From: an uncultured Draconibacterium sp.
GTDB lineage: Bacteria > Bacteroidota > Bacteroidia > Bacteroidales > Prolixibacteraceae
Direction: 5' to 3'
Length of the DNA: 64,000 bases
Assembly: GCF_913060805.1 (NCBI RefSeq)
Contig: NZ_CAJXTC010000004.1
Coordinates: forward strand, 160,235 to 224,234
Shown: one piece after another, positions 8,604 through 16,869 of the stretch
How the letters are laid out: each line of letters opens with the position of its first letter
How positions within the stretch are numbered: the stretch's first letter is position 1
Notes under the pieces: model-generated
Databases searched by the model: none
The model's input: the letters and a program-made list of their open reading frames with translations, nothing else
Told to the model about the DNA's origin: nothing
Translations under genes and position numbers: made by a program

Positions 8604-9212
8604 TTACCGCCCCAACCGGTAATACAATGCCAGCGAAATTACGTTATTAAATAGTCCGTTGTGAAAATAATAATTGGTTTCTGATTTGTCACTGCTCGGA
8701 ATAACAGATAGAGCAAAGCGCAGATCAACCGAGGCATGTTCCAGAAAATCAAACTGAAATCCAAGAAATGGCTGCAAATCGAAGGTGTTAAAGTCCTGTC
8801 GGTCGGGTTCCGGAATTTCGCCATCGCTGTTCAATTCTTTCGAGTGGATTAAAACTCCTGGCGCAATACCACCAATAATCATACTTCGGTCGTTGGTCCT
8901 GAATGCCATAAAAAGCGGAATGTCAATATATCCAAGGCGCATAACGTATTTATCAATGTCGGGTTGTTTGGGGTCGAATGATCTGCGAGCGCCTTTTTGC
9001 GAATATTTAATTTCCATTCCGGCCACAATTGCCGGCGCAATATCGGTTTGCACAAAAAGACCGGCTAAAATTCCTGCTTTGTGATAGCCTTTCAGATTAT
9101 CACCTTCTACCTGAGTTCCGTTAAATCCTGCAATTATTCCTGCATCAAAACGCTGGGCAACAACAAGATTTGCAATTAAAAGAAATCCTAAGGCAACAAA
9201 TATCCGCTTCAT
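8604..9212 (-). CDS. PorT-family outer-membrane beta-barrel protein
   Basis: A 202-residue exported protein with a signal peptide (MKRIFVALGFLLIANLVVAQ). The mature part has alternating hydrophobic strands typical of eight-stranded outer-membrane barrels of Bacteroidota: FDAGIIAGFNGTQ, GILAGLFVQ, GMEIKYSQKGA, YIDIPLFMAF and a C-terminal ISLALYYRLGR. Its ATG directly abuts the stop codon of the sirtuin gene, so the two are translated from one mRNA. The functional link between a barrel protein and a sirtuin is unclear and may be only transcriptional. Confidence 0.82.
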   Translation of the reverse strand: MKRIFVALGFLLIANLVVAQRFDAGIIAGFNGTQVEGDNLKGYHKAGILAGLFVQTDIAPAIVAGMEIKYSQKGARRSFDPKQPDIDKYVMRLGYIDIPLFMAFRTNDRSMIIGGIAPGVLIHSKELNSDGEIPEPDRQDFNTFDLQPFLGFQFDFLEHASVDLRFALSVIPSSDKSETNYYFHNGLFNNVISLALYYRLGR

Positions 9213-9902
9213 TTATTTCAGTTTTTCCAGTTCCTCTTTTAAAATCTCAACCCCAATTTCAGCTTTTTTCTCAATATACGTAACATTTTCGTGATAAACT
9301 TCCGGCCGGCTGGGGTCGATAACAAAAATTGGTGTTCCTTTTCGCACGTAGTTTACCAAACTTGCCGCAGGATAAACCGCCAGCGAAGTGCCAATTACCA
9401 CCAGAATATCGGCTTGCTGAACAATACCAATAGCATTTGGAATTTCGGGAACAGCTTCACCAAACCAAACAATATGTGGTCGCAACTGACTTCCTTTTTC
9501 ACAACAATCACCCAGTTTGAGCTCCCAATTTTCGAGTTCGTAAATCAAATACGAATCCAGCGTGCTTCGGGCTTTCATCAACTCGCCATGTAAATGCGTA
9601 ACTTTTGTACTTCCGGCCCGCTCGTGCAGATTGTCAACATTTTGAGTTACTACCTGCACATCAAACCATTTTTCCAGCTCTGCAATTCCGCGATGTCCGC
9701 CGTTGGGCTGCGCTTCAAAAAGTTGCTTTCGGCGTTCGTTGTAAAACCGCAAAACAAGTTCCGGGTCGCGCTCCCACGCTTCGGGAGTGGCAACTTTGGT
9801 AACATCATATTGCTCCCAAATTCCACCCATATCGCGAAATGTTTTTAATCCGCTTTCCTGGCTCATGCCGGCTCCCGAAAGAACTACCAATTTTTTCATC
9901 AT
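9213..9902 (-). CDS. Sir2-type NAD-dependent protein deacylase without zinc cysteines
   Basis: A 229-residue sirtuin. The NAD-binding motif GAGMSQESG is at residues 10-18, TQNVDNLHERAG near 86-97, and the catalytic His105 sits in HLHGE. The later segment QLRPHIVWFGEAVPE is typical of class III (SIRT5/CobB-like) enzymes, which remove acetyl or acyl groups from lysines. The zinc-binding module normally has two CxxC pairs; here it is replaced by a segment with only an adjacent Cys pair (DCCEKGS, 132-138). The start uses the first of two adjacent ATGs. The barrel-protein gene follows without a gap. Confidence 0.92.
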   Translation of the reverse strand: MMKKLVVLSGAGMSQESGLKTFRDMGGIWEQYDVTKVATPEAWERDPELVLRFYNERRKQLFEAQPNGGHRGIAELEKWFDVQVVTQNVDNLHERAGSTKVTHLHGELMKARSTLDSYLIYELENWELKLGDCCEKGSQLRPHIVWFGEAVPEIPNAIGIVQQADILVVIGTSLAVYPAASLVNYVRKGTPIFVIDPSRPEVYHENVTYIEKKAEIGVEILKEELEKLK

Positions 9903-10043
9903 TAAAATATTCGATCAACGTTAAATGTACAATTAATAACAATCCCATTCAAATCGGGGCTGATAATCTGATGCTTATTTGAAGCGGCTTTTAATTGTGG
10001 ATATAATTCGGCTTAAAAGGTGCTCGTTTCATGCTATTTCTGA

Positions 10044-10051
10044 TATTTTTG
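10044..10051 (+). promoter_or_regulatory. TAnnTTTG box just before dnaG
   Basis: TATTTTTG matches the Bacteroidota -7 element exactly and ends 5 nt before the dnaG ATG at 10057. With the usual 5-7 nt to the start site, the transcript would begin at or next to the start codon. No clear -33 element is seen, so the call is tentative. Confidence 0.35.
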
Positions 10052-10056
10052 TACTG

Positions 10057-12012
10057 ATGATTGATCATGCGACGATAGACCGGATTATTGATGCTGCGGA
10101 AATTTCAGACGTAGTTGGCGATTTTGTTACACTCCGAAAACGGGGTGTGAACATGCTTGGTTTGTGCCCGTTTCACAACGAGAAAACGCCATCATTTACC
10201 GTGTCGCCGGCCAAAGGAATTTTTAAATGTTTCGGGTGTGGAAAGGGAGGAAACTCGGTGAACTTTATTATGGAGCACGAGAATCTCACCTATCCCGAGG
10301 CGCTGAAATGGCTGGCAAAAAAATACAATATAGAGGTTCGGGAGGAAGAGGAAACTGAAGAGCAAAAGCAGCTGAAAGATTCGCGCGAAAGTTTGATGAT
10401 CGTTTCCGGTTTTGCCCAGAAATATTTTACCCGTTATTTGTGGGAAGAAAACGAGGGAAGAACCATTGGACTGGGCTACTTTCGCGAGCGTAGTTTTCGT
10501 GATGATATTCTGAAAAAGTTCGAAGTTGGTTTTGCCCCTGATGGGAAAACACCATTTACCGAAGCTGCACAAAAACAAGGTTATAAACTCGATTTTCTGG
10601 AGAAAACGGGTTTAACCATAAAACGCGACGACTGGTTGCGCGACCGATTTGCAGGGCGTGTAATGTTCCCAATTCATAACCTGGCCGGGCGCGTAATTGC
10701 CTTTGGTGGCCGCATTCTGACAAACGATAAAAAAACGGCGAAATATCTGAATTCGCCCGAATCGGATATTTACCACAAAAGCCGGGTGTTGTACGGAATT
10801 TATCAGGCCAAACGCGAGATGACGCGAACCGATAAATGTTACCTGGTTGAAGGTTATACCGATGTAATGTCGTTGCACCAGGTAGGCATCGAAAACGTAG
10901 TTGCTTCGTCGGGAACTTCGCTAACACCCGATCAAATCCGCATGGTACGCCGTTTTACGCCGAACATTACCATTATTTACGATGGCGATGCAGCAGGAAT
11001 AAAAGCGTCGTTGCGTGGAATCGATATGGTGCTGGAAGAAGGCATGAACGTAAAAGTGCTTCCCTTGCCCGATGGCGAGGACCCTGATTCGTTCGCTAAA
11101 AAAATGGGCGCTTCCGGTTTCCAGGAATACATGGAGCAAAATGAGACCGACTTCATTCAGTTTAAAACTCGCCTGCTTTTAAAAAGTACCGAGAATGATC
11201 CGGTTGCCAAAGCGCGCCTGATCTCTGATGTTATCCGCTCGGTTTCTGTAATTCCTGATTCCATTACCCGCTCGGTGTATATTAAAGAATGTAGCCGTTT
11301 GCTTGGTGTTGCCGAGGAAGTGTTGTACACCGAGGTCAGGAAACAAAAACACCAACAAACCGAGGAGTTCCGCAAAAGGGAATTTCGCGAGAAAAATCGC
11401 AGACAGGCAGCTCCTCCGCAAGCTCCTCAGGAAGAACCTGCAGTTCGTCCGGTGAAACTTTTGGTGGAAGAACTGGAGTTTTTACGTTTTCTGTTGAAAT
11501 ATTGTACAACCGATTTGTTTGAAGAGGAGGATGAGGAAACCCACGAAACCCGCACTTTGTCGGTTGGCGAGTTTATGATCGACGAGCTGGAAGTTGATGA
11601 GCTGGTGTCGGAAAATCCGCTGTTTAAAAAGGTGTTTTACGAAGTTCGTGAGAATTTGTACAAAGAGAATTTCGACCCGTGGAAACACTTTGTTTACCAC
11701 CCCGATGCTTCGATGAGCAAGTTTGCAACCGATTTGCTTTCGGAAAAATATACCGAAAGTAAACGCTGGACCAAAGCCGGTGCTTTTACCGAAAAAGAGG
11801 AGGATATTTTGGATATTCTCATTCCGAGGATCGTGAACGAATACAAACTGCGGAAAATAAAAATGATGATGGCCGAGATTGAAAAGGCCATTGACAAAGC
11901 AGCAGCCGACAACGATTTTGATAAAGTGATTGAAGAACAATCGATATATATGAACCTGAAACGGGCTGAAAAAGAGTTAGCTAAAAGCCTTGGCAGCCGA
12001 ACCATAAATTAA
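10057..12012 (+). CDS. dnaG: DNA primase DnaG
   Basis: A 651-residue primase that makes RNA primers at the replication fork. It shows the N-terminal CHC2 zinc ribbon (CPFH...FKCFGCGKGG), the central catalytic TOPRIM region (LVEGYTDVMSLHQ and IIYDGDAAGIKA) and a C-terminal helicase-interaction region. The start at 10057 (MIDHATIDRI) fits known primases; the frame stays open upstream to 9979, but those 26 residues have no family counterpart. It is followed after 4 bp by a flavin-binding protein gene, suggesting an operon of three genes. The length is within the usual range. Confidence 0.97.
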   Translation: MIDHATIDRIIDAAEISDVVGDFVTLRKRGVNMLGLCPFHNEKTPSFTVSPAKGIFKCFGCGKGGNSVNFIMEHENLTYPEALKWLAKKYNIEVREEEETEEQKQLKDSRESLMIVSGFAQKYFTRYLWEENEGRTIGLGYFRERSFRDDILKKFEVGFAPDGKTPFTEAAQKQGYKLDFLEKTGLTIKRDDWLRDRFAGRVMFPIHNLAGRVIAFGGRILTNDKKTAKYLNSPESDIYHKSRVLYGIYQAKREMTRTDKCYLVEGYTDVMSLHQVGIENVVASSGTSLTPDQIRMVRRFTPNITIIYDGDAAGIKASLRGIDMVLEEGMNVKVLPLPDGEDPDSFAKKMGASGFQEYMEQNETDFIQFKTRLLLKSTENDPVAKARLISDVIRSVSVIPDSITRSVYIKECSRLLGVAEEVLYTEVRKQKHQQTEEFRKREFREKNRRQAAPPQAPQEEPAVRPVKLLVEELEFLRFLLKYCTTDLFEEEDEETHETRTLSVGEFMIDELEVDELVSENPLFKKVFYEVRENLYKENFDPWKHFVYHPDASMSKFATDLLSEKYTESKRWTKAGAFTEKEEDILDILIPRIVNEYKLRKIKMMMAEIEKAIDKAAADNDFDKVIEEQSIYMNLKRAEKELAKSLGSRTIN

Positions 12013-12016
12013 CGAT

Positions 12017-12499
12017 ATGCGAACAAATTTTATCGAAGACCGCAAAGAAATCGACGAAGTAATCCGCGCCTGCAAAACCTGTTATTTTGCCATGTCGGTG
12101 GATGATAAACCTTATGTTTTGCCGCTAAATTTTGCTTTGGAAGGCGATACAATTATTTTGCATTCGGCTCCGGAAGGTCGCATGTGGGAAACCATACAGA
12201 AAAATCCACAGGTGTGCATAAACTGGACCTTGGGCGAAGAACTGGCCTGGCAGGATGTGCGTGTTGGTTGTAGCTACCGGGTAAAATCGAAAACGGTAAA
12301 TGTGGAAGGCAAAGTGGAATTCATAGATGATTTTGATGAAAAGTACCGTTGTCTCGGCTTGCTAATGAAACAATACAGCGACCGCGAATTTAAATTCGGT
12401 ACACCGGCGGTAAAAAATGTCGGTATTTTTAAAGTTCATATTGAAAATATTACAGGGAAAGAGTTTGGCGCAAAAGCTGTAACGCCCTGGAATTCATAA
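12017..12499 (+). CDS. Pyridoxamine 5'-phosphate oxidase-like flavin-binding protein
   Basis: A 160-residue split-barrel protein of the PNPOx-like/NimA family. Recognisable segments are CKTCYFAMSVDDKPYVLPLNF and the strand IILHSAPEGRMWETI, followed by CINWTLG. Such proteins bind FMN or heme and include nitroimidazole-resistance (Nim) reductases, but membership alone does not predict resistance here. It begins 4 bp after dnaG and ends 9 bp before the epimerase-like gene, so the three probably form one transcript. Confidence 0.82.
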   Translation: MRTNFIEDRKEIDEVIRACKTCYFAMSVDDKPYVLPLNFALEGDTIILHSAPEGRMWETIQKNPQVCINWTLGEELAWQDVRVGCSYRVKSKTVNVEGKVEFIDDFDEKYRCLGLLMKQYSDREFKFGTPAVKNVGIFKVHIENITGKEFGAKAVTPWNS

Positions 12500-12508
12500 A
12501 ATAAATCA

Positions 12509-13531
12509 ATGATTTTTGTAACAGGAGGTACCGGGTTGGTTGGAGCTCATTTATTGTATGAGCTTTGTAAAGCGGGCAAAAAAGTTCGGGCTTTAAAACG
12601 CCAAACAAGCAATTTGGAGCAGGTTAAAAAAACTTTTGCCTATTACACCGATGATGCTCAACAGTTGTTCGATACCATTGAATGGGTGGACGGCGACATC
12701 CTGGATTATTTCTCACTCGAAAAATTATTGAAGGACGTAACAGAGATCTATCATTGTGCGGCTATCGTTTCATTCGAAAGCAAAGAACGGCAACGGATGA
12801 TCTCAAATAACGTGGAGGGAACTGCTAATCTTGTTGATGCGGCCATCGAAAATGGTGTGAAAAAGATTTGCCATGTAAGTTCCATTGCTGCGTTGGGAAA
12901 AATGCAAAATGGTGCTCCGGTTACGGAAGAAACCAACTGGGTACCATCGAAAAAGAACTCGGCTTACTCGGAAAGTAAATTTTATTCTGAAACCGAAATC
13001 TGGCGCGGAATTGAAGAAGGATTGGATGCCATTATCGTAAATCCGTCGATTATTTTTGGCCCGGCAAACTGGGAGAGCGGAAGTGCAAAGATCTTCAAAA
13101 CCATTTGGGATGGAATGAAATTTTATACCAGAGGAGTTACCGGTTTTGTAGATGTTTTTGATGTTGTACGCCCGATGATAAAATTGATGGAAGCCGAAAA
13201 TTTTGAAAACTGCAAAAACCAGCGCTATATTTTGAGTGCCGAGAATTTAAGTTATCAGCAGGTGTTTACGCAAATTGCTGAAGCATTGCAAAAACCAAAG
13301 CCAACGATTTGGGCCAGCGATTTTTTGATGGGTTTTGTATGGCGGGCAGCTACTTTTGCCAGCTGGTTTACACGTAAACCATCGTTAATTACCCGCGAAG
13401 CAGCAACGGGCCGTAATGCTGTTAATAATTTCGATGGTTCGAAAATTACCCGAATGACGGGTTACGAATATCTTTCGATTGCAGAGTCAATCAAAAAAAC
13501 GGCCGGCTTTCTGAAAGCGGATATGAACTAA
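12509..13531 (+). CDS. Extended SDR, NAD(P)-dependent epimerase/dehydratase family
   Basis: A 340-residue extended short-chain dehydrogenase/reductase. The N-terminal nucleotide-binding motif is FVTGGTGLVGAHL, and the catalytic YxxxK motif is YSESK near residue 152, with the preceding Ser in HVSSIAALG. The closest relatives by pattern are 3-beta-HSD or dihydroflavonol-reductase-like proteins acting on hydroxylated substrates. The C-terminal part has a hydrophobic stretch (FLMGFVWRAATFASWF). The substrate cannot be deduced. It is the last gene of the dnaG unit and is followed by an intrinsic terminator. Confidence 0.85.
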   Translation: MIFVTGGTGLVGAHLLYELCKAGKKVRALKRQTSNLEQVKKTFAYYTDDAQQLFDTIEWVDGDILDYFSLEKLLKDVTEIYHCAAIVSFESKERQRMISNNVEGTANLVDAAIENGVKKICHVSSIAALGKMQNGAPVTEETNWVPSKKNSAYSESKFYSETEIWRGIEEGLDAIIVNPSIIFGPANWESGSAKIFKTIWDGMKFYTRGVTGFVDVFDVVRPMIKLMEAENFENCKNQRYILSAENLSYQQVFTQIAEALQKPKPTIWASDFLMGFVWRAATFASWFTRKPSLITREAATGRNAVNNFDGSKITRMTGYEYLSIAESIKKTAGFLKADMN

Positions 13532-14112
13532 TTTCCGGAAAAAGAAAAAGGCAGGTGAACCCCGCCTTTTTAAAACTCTAATTTTTTATCATTCCTAATG
13601 AATGCCCAAATTCAATAAAAGTCTTCCCAAACTTTTATTGCGATGCAATGGTATAGTTATCTACTTCTTCAACAAGTAGTATTTTAACTCATTTTCAGCC
13701 CTGTAACCTCGCAAAAGGGCACAAATGGGCAACTCTTCGTCCACAAAAAGCTGCCCATAATAAAAACAAAAAGATAAAAAATAAGGGTTTGTATCCGCCA
13801 AAGTATATTGTTGTTTATTAATTTCCAAATATTTCAACGAAAAAGTGGTAGAAAACGGGTTAATGAGAATCATTTTAGCTTACAGCTGAACATAAAGTAA
13901 TGATTTATCTAAAATGTTAATATCGGCTGCTAGTGCGAATAAAGAAAAGAATGGAATTAACAAAGTCTTATTCGTAGTTTGTTTTGTTTAACGTAATTGA
14001 AGAATTTGGGCCTGTACTTTTTGATGTTTTTAAAGGCTTTTGGAACGATGATTTCAGGTAGTTTTTATAAATTTATAAGAACCAAATAGGTGACAATAAT
14101 GTTTCGAAAATT
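13532..14112. other. 581-bp intergenic region with several hairpins
   Basis: After the terminator there is a series of stems: CAATAAAAGT/ACTTTTATTG (13613-13640, perfect 10 bp), CTACTT/AAGTAG (13661-13679) and ATGGGCA/TGCCCAT (13725-13758, perfect 7 bp). The small open frame on the minus strand at 13661-13873 has no features of a protein. The remaining part up to the next gene is AT-rich, and I recognise nothing in it. Confidence 0.45.
13545..13571 (+). terminator. Intrinsic terminator of the dnaG operon
   Basis: AAAAGGCAGG (13545-13554) pairs with CCCGCCTTTT (13561-13570) with one mismatch. The T run at the 3' side follows the stop codon of the SDR gene by about 30 bp. Confidence 0.7.
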
Positions 14113-14868
14113 ATGTGTTACGATATAAAAACCAAGGTTGAAGCAGCATTAAAACGGGCGCGGCATTACGGCAACGAAGAAGCTATACAAATGCTGATCG
14201 AACAGTTTCGTCCACATCTGGAGGAGGAGTTTTTTCATGTTTCGGGTTTCGAGCATCCTAAAATGTTGATTTATACCAGCGAGAATTTTGAATTGCCGGC
14301 CATTGCAAGTTGGGGGCTCATTCCATTTTGGGTGAAAAGCGAACAGCAACAACTCGATATCTGGAATAAAACGATTAATGCGCGCGGCGAAAGTATTTTT
14401 GAAAAACCTTCATTTCGAACCTCAGCGAAGTCGAAACGCTGTTTGGTTTATATCGATGGTTTTTTCGAGCATCACCATTTTGGCGGCAAAAAGTATCCGT
14501 TTTATATCCAACGGGTGGACGGTGAGCCCATTGTTTTAGGTGGTTTGTGGGATGAATGGACAAACAAAGCAACGGGAGAAGTGGTGAACTCGTTTACTAT
14601 TGTTACCACCAAAGCCAATTCACTAATGAAAAAGATCCACAACAATCCGAAACTTCAAGAAGCACGAATGCCGCTGATTCTCAATGAGGAAGAGGCGGAT
14701 CAATGGCTGAACGGATCTTCTGTTCAGGCAAAATCAATGATCCAACCGGCTGCCGATGGTTTGTTAAAAGCGCACACTGTTAGGCGATTGCGTGGCAAAG
14801 AAGCCGTTGGCAATTCACCCGAAGCGATCGAGGAGTTTATTTATCCCGAACTTAAATTCAGAGCTTAA
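14113..14868 (+). CDS. SRAP (YedK/HMCES-type) abasic-site protein
   Basis: A 251-residue SOS-response-associated peptidase. Cys2 follows the initiator Met (MCYD) and, once Met is removed, forms a thiazolidine crosslink with abasic sites in single-stranded DNA. The other active-site residues are visible: N89 and R91 in INARGES, E119 in DGFFEHH and H176 in KKIHNNP. In many bacteria these genes accompany DNA-damage functions. No LexA-like operator stands out upstream. The last 11 bp overlap the convergent glycosidase-like gene. Confidence 0.93.
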   Translation: MCYDIKTKVEAALKRARHYGNEEAIQMLIEQFRPHLEEEFFHVSGFEHPKMLIYTSENFELPAIASWGLIPFWVKSEQQQLDIWNKTINARGESIFEKPSFRTSAKSKRCLVYIDGFFEHHHFGGKKYPFYIQRVDGEPIVLGGLWDEWTNKATGEVVNSFTIVTTKANSLMKKIHNNPKLQEARMPLILNEEEADQWLNGSSVQAKSMIQPAADGLLKAHTVRRLRGKEAVGNSPEAIEEFIYPELKFRA

Positions 14869-16360
14869 CTTTTACCGGAACACTCAGTCTGCTTTCGTTG
14901 CTTAAACGATCGAGTACTGAAATGCGAACCTCGTATTTTTTCTTTTTCCGGTTTATGCGGTCAAATTTAATTTCCTGATCTTTTGTAATGCTGTAAATAT
15001 ATTTGCAGTTATCCGGATCGAACTTTTCTCCTTCTTCATTCATGTAGAGCACATAACTCCACGCCTTGTCCATTTCGTTTTGGGTTTCGGCAGGTGTCCA
15101 TTTTACTTTTCGTCCACTCTTTTTAACTTTTGCAATGGCTTGTGGTGCCTGATTATCGAGCCACGGCATTGGCGGAACAATTGCCGGAGATTTGTAATAG
15201 TCTAGTTTTAAACTGTCTTGTAATCCAAGCAGATCGCCATTAAACCATTTACTGCTGTAAAACGACGAACCCTGAATTTCGGGTATCGAACGCAATATTC
15301 GTATTTGTTTTGTCAGCTGGTCTGGCTCAGTCCACTCTTTGGTTTGCGAAGTGCTGCTTACTTTATAAGGTGCCTGCCCAATGTACATCGCGCGGCCGTA
15401 TGCATGATCTTTCCACCAGTTGGCCAACAGTTGAAAATCGACAGTTGGGTGCCCAATTTGCCAGTACAGTTGCGGCAATGTATAATCGATCCAGCCTTCT
15501 TTTTGCCATTTTATAATGTTGGCATACAATTGGTCGTAATTTGTTGTCCCGGCTTTTGTGTCGGAACCCATCGGATCGTCGGTTTTATTGCGCCACACGC
15601 CAAACGGACTGATACCAAATTTAACCCAGGGTTTTGTGGCTTTAATCGAGTCGTTCAGCATTTTAATGGTTATGTCCACATTTTCGCGGCGCCAGTCGGC
15701 TTTATTTTCTGCAGTAAATCCACGGTTGTAGAGTTTGAACGAAGTGGTATCGGGGAATTCTTCTTTTAACGGATAAGGGTAAAAATAGTCGTCGAAATGA
15801 ATGGCATCCACATCATACCGCTTTACAATGTCTTGCACCACGTCGGTAACAAATTCGCGGGCTTGTGGTAATCCCGGGTCGAAATACAAGCGGGTGCCAT
15901 ATTTTAAAATCCATTCAGGATGACGAAATGCAATGTGATCGATTGATAGCGGATCGTCGAGTTTTTGTGCCACACGGTAAGGATTTAACCAGGCGTGCAA
16001 TTCCATTCCTCGTTTGTGGCATTCTTCGATCCAAAACTTCAGCGGATCGTAAAAAGGCAGCGGTGCCTGTCCCTGTACACCGGTGAGGTAACGCGACCAC
16101 GGCTCCAAATCCGACTGATAAAAAGCATCGGCAGCCGGGCGTACCTGCAAAATAATGGCATTCATGCCCAAACTTTTATGTAAATTTAAAATATCGACGA
16201 TTTCCCTTTTTTGAGCATCCGTGCTTAATCCGGGTTTCGAAGGCCAGTCGATGTTTACAACGGTAGCAACCCAAACGGCTCTGAATTCGTATTTAGGTTG
16301 GGAAAAGGTATTGAGAGAATACAACAGGCAAGCTGTAAGAAGGAATAGTAGCTTTTTCAT
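14858..16360 (-). CDS. GHL10 (DUF187) glycoside-hydrolase-like secreted protein
   Basis: A 500-residue exported protein (signal MKKLLFLLTACLLYSLNTFSQ). It opens with EFRAVWVATVVNIDWPS, followed by MNAIILQVRPAADAFY, MELHAWLNPYRV and DAIHFDDYFYPYP, the hallmark blocks of the GHL10/DUF187 TIM-barrel family. Members act on or bind cell-wall or polysaccharide glycans in the periplasm. The last 90 residues look like a fibronectin-type domain (SRKVKWTPAETQNEMDKAW). It is monocistronic, with a long untranslated region upstream that contains a candidate small RNA in the opposite direction. Confidence 0.9.
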   Translation of the reverse strand: MKKLLFLLTACLLYSLNTFSQPKYEFRAVWVATVVNIDWPSKPGLSTDAQKREIVDILNLHKSLGMNAIILQVRPAADAFYQSDLEPWSRYLTGVQGQAPLPFYDPLKFWIEECHKRGMELHAWLNPYRVAQKLDDPLSIDHIAFRHPEWILKYGTRLYFDPGLPQAREFVTDVVQDIVKRYDVDAIHFDDYFYPYPLKEEFPDTTSFKLYNRGFTAENKADWRRENVDITIKMLNDSIKATKPWVKFGISPFGVWRNKTDDPMGSDTKAGTTNYDQLYANIIKWQKEGWIDYTLPQLYWQIGHPTVDFQLLANWWKDHAYGRAMYIGQAPYKVSSTSQTKEWTEPDQLTKQIRILRSIPEIQGSSFYSSKWFNGDLLGLQDSLKLDYYKSPAIVPPMPWLDNQAPQAIAKVKKSGRKVKWTPAETQNEMDKAWSYVLYMNEEGEKFDPDNCKYIYSITKDQEIKFDRINRKKKKYEVRISVLDRLSNESRLSVPVKVKL

Positions 16361-16551
16361 ACGATTAAAATTGTTGGTTGTTTAAGGTATTGTATGCAAC
16401 TCGCACCTCTTTGCTGAATTTGGTCGTATTGAATTTAGATGCTCGTTTCATATTATGGACATTGTTCGACACAAAAATAAGAGAATGTTATCTTGTGGGA
16501 AACGAAAAAGGTAGAATTTACTGTGTGAGTCTTTCAACTAAAAAAAATTGA

Positions 16552-16559
16552 TATCTTTG
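16552..16559 (+). promoter_or_regulatory. -7 box TATCTTTG for a candidate small RNA
   Basis: TATCTTTG is an exact TAnnTTTG match in a gene-free stretch. The -33 element is weak (TTTC at 16532-16535, spacing 16). The start site would lie near 16566. Confidence 0.5.
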
Positions 16560-16565
16560 TGGCAG

Positions 16566-16696
16566 ATATACGAAGTAAAAAAGTAAACGATATTTAAGAC
16601 AAACAACAGGCTTGTCGTTCTGGCAAGTTTGTGGTTTATTAGGTTTAGTTGGTTTAGGTTAAAAAGGCTGTCAGAAGGGCAGCCTTTTCTTTTTTA
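16566..16696 (+). ncRNA. Candidate structured small RNA of about 130 nt
   Basis: The unit starts just after a TAnnTTTG box. It contains a 14-bp stem AAACAACAGGCTTG (16601-16614) / CAAGTTTGTGGTTT (16624-16637) with one mismatch, two G-U pairs and a 9-nt loop. It ends in the intrinsic terminator stem AAAAGGCTG/CAGCCTTTT with a T run. There is no open reading frame, and flanking genes point away or end towards it. It does not match tmRNA, 6S, RNase P or SRP RNA as far as I can judge. The identity is unknown. Confidence 0.5.
16662..16696 (+). terminator. Intrinsic terminator of the candidate small RNA
   Basis: AAAAGGCTG (16662-16670) and CAGCCTTTT (16680-16688) form a perfect 9-bp stem with a 9-nt loop, followed by a T-rich run to 16695. 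Confidence 0.75.
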
Positions 16697-16810
16697 TAAA
16701 TTTTGAAAAGCACTAAACTTAAGCTGAGTAAATCAAATCTATTTTTGTTATCCAGGATTTCCGATTAATAAGTGAAAAATCCTATTGACCTGTGTTATTA
16801 GCGTTCAAAT

Positions 16811-16843
16811 AAAAAAGGCTGCCGGATTACTCCAACAGCCTTT
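16811..16843 (-). terminator. Intrinsic terminator of the TetR gene
   Basis: AAAGGCTG (16814-16821) and CAGCCTTT (16836-16843) form an 8-bp stem 27 bp downstream of the TetR stop codon; on the minus strand it runs into TTTTTT. Confidence 0.65.
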
Positions 16844-16869
16844 GTATGGTTGTTTTTTTTGATTGAGAA

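Larger units (their letters stand above)
16361..16869. other. 509-bp intergenic region between GHL10 and TetR genes
   Basis: This gap has no protein-coding frame. It contains a complete small transcription unit on the plus strand (promoter box 16552-16559, stem-loop 16601-16637, terminator 16662-16696) and a minus-strand terminator for the TetR gene at 16811-16843. The other bases, including 16361-16540 and 16700-16805, show nothing I recognise. Confidence 0.55.

Noticed and set aside
9979..10056. Longer N terminus for DnaG
   Set aside because: The frame is open, but the extra residues have no counterpart in primases, and the -7 box lies inside that extension.
13661..13873. Small minus-strand reading frame as a gene
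   Set aside because: It has no start context, signal peptide or known domain, and it overlaps hairpin-forming non-coding DNA.
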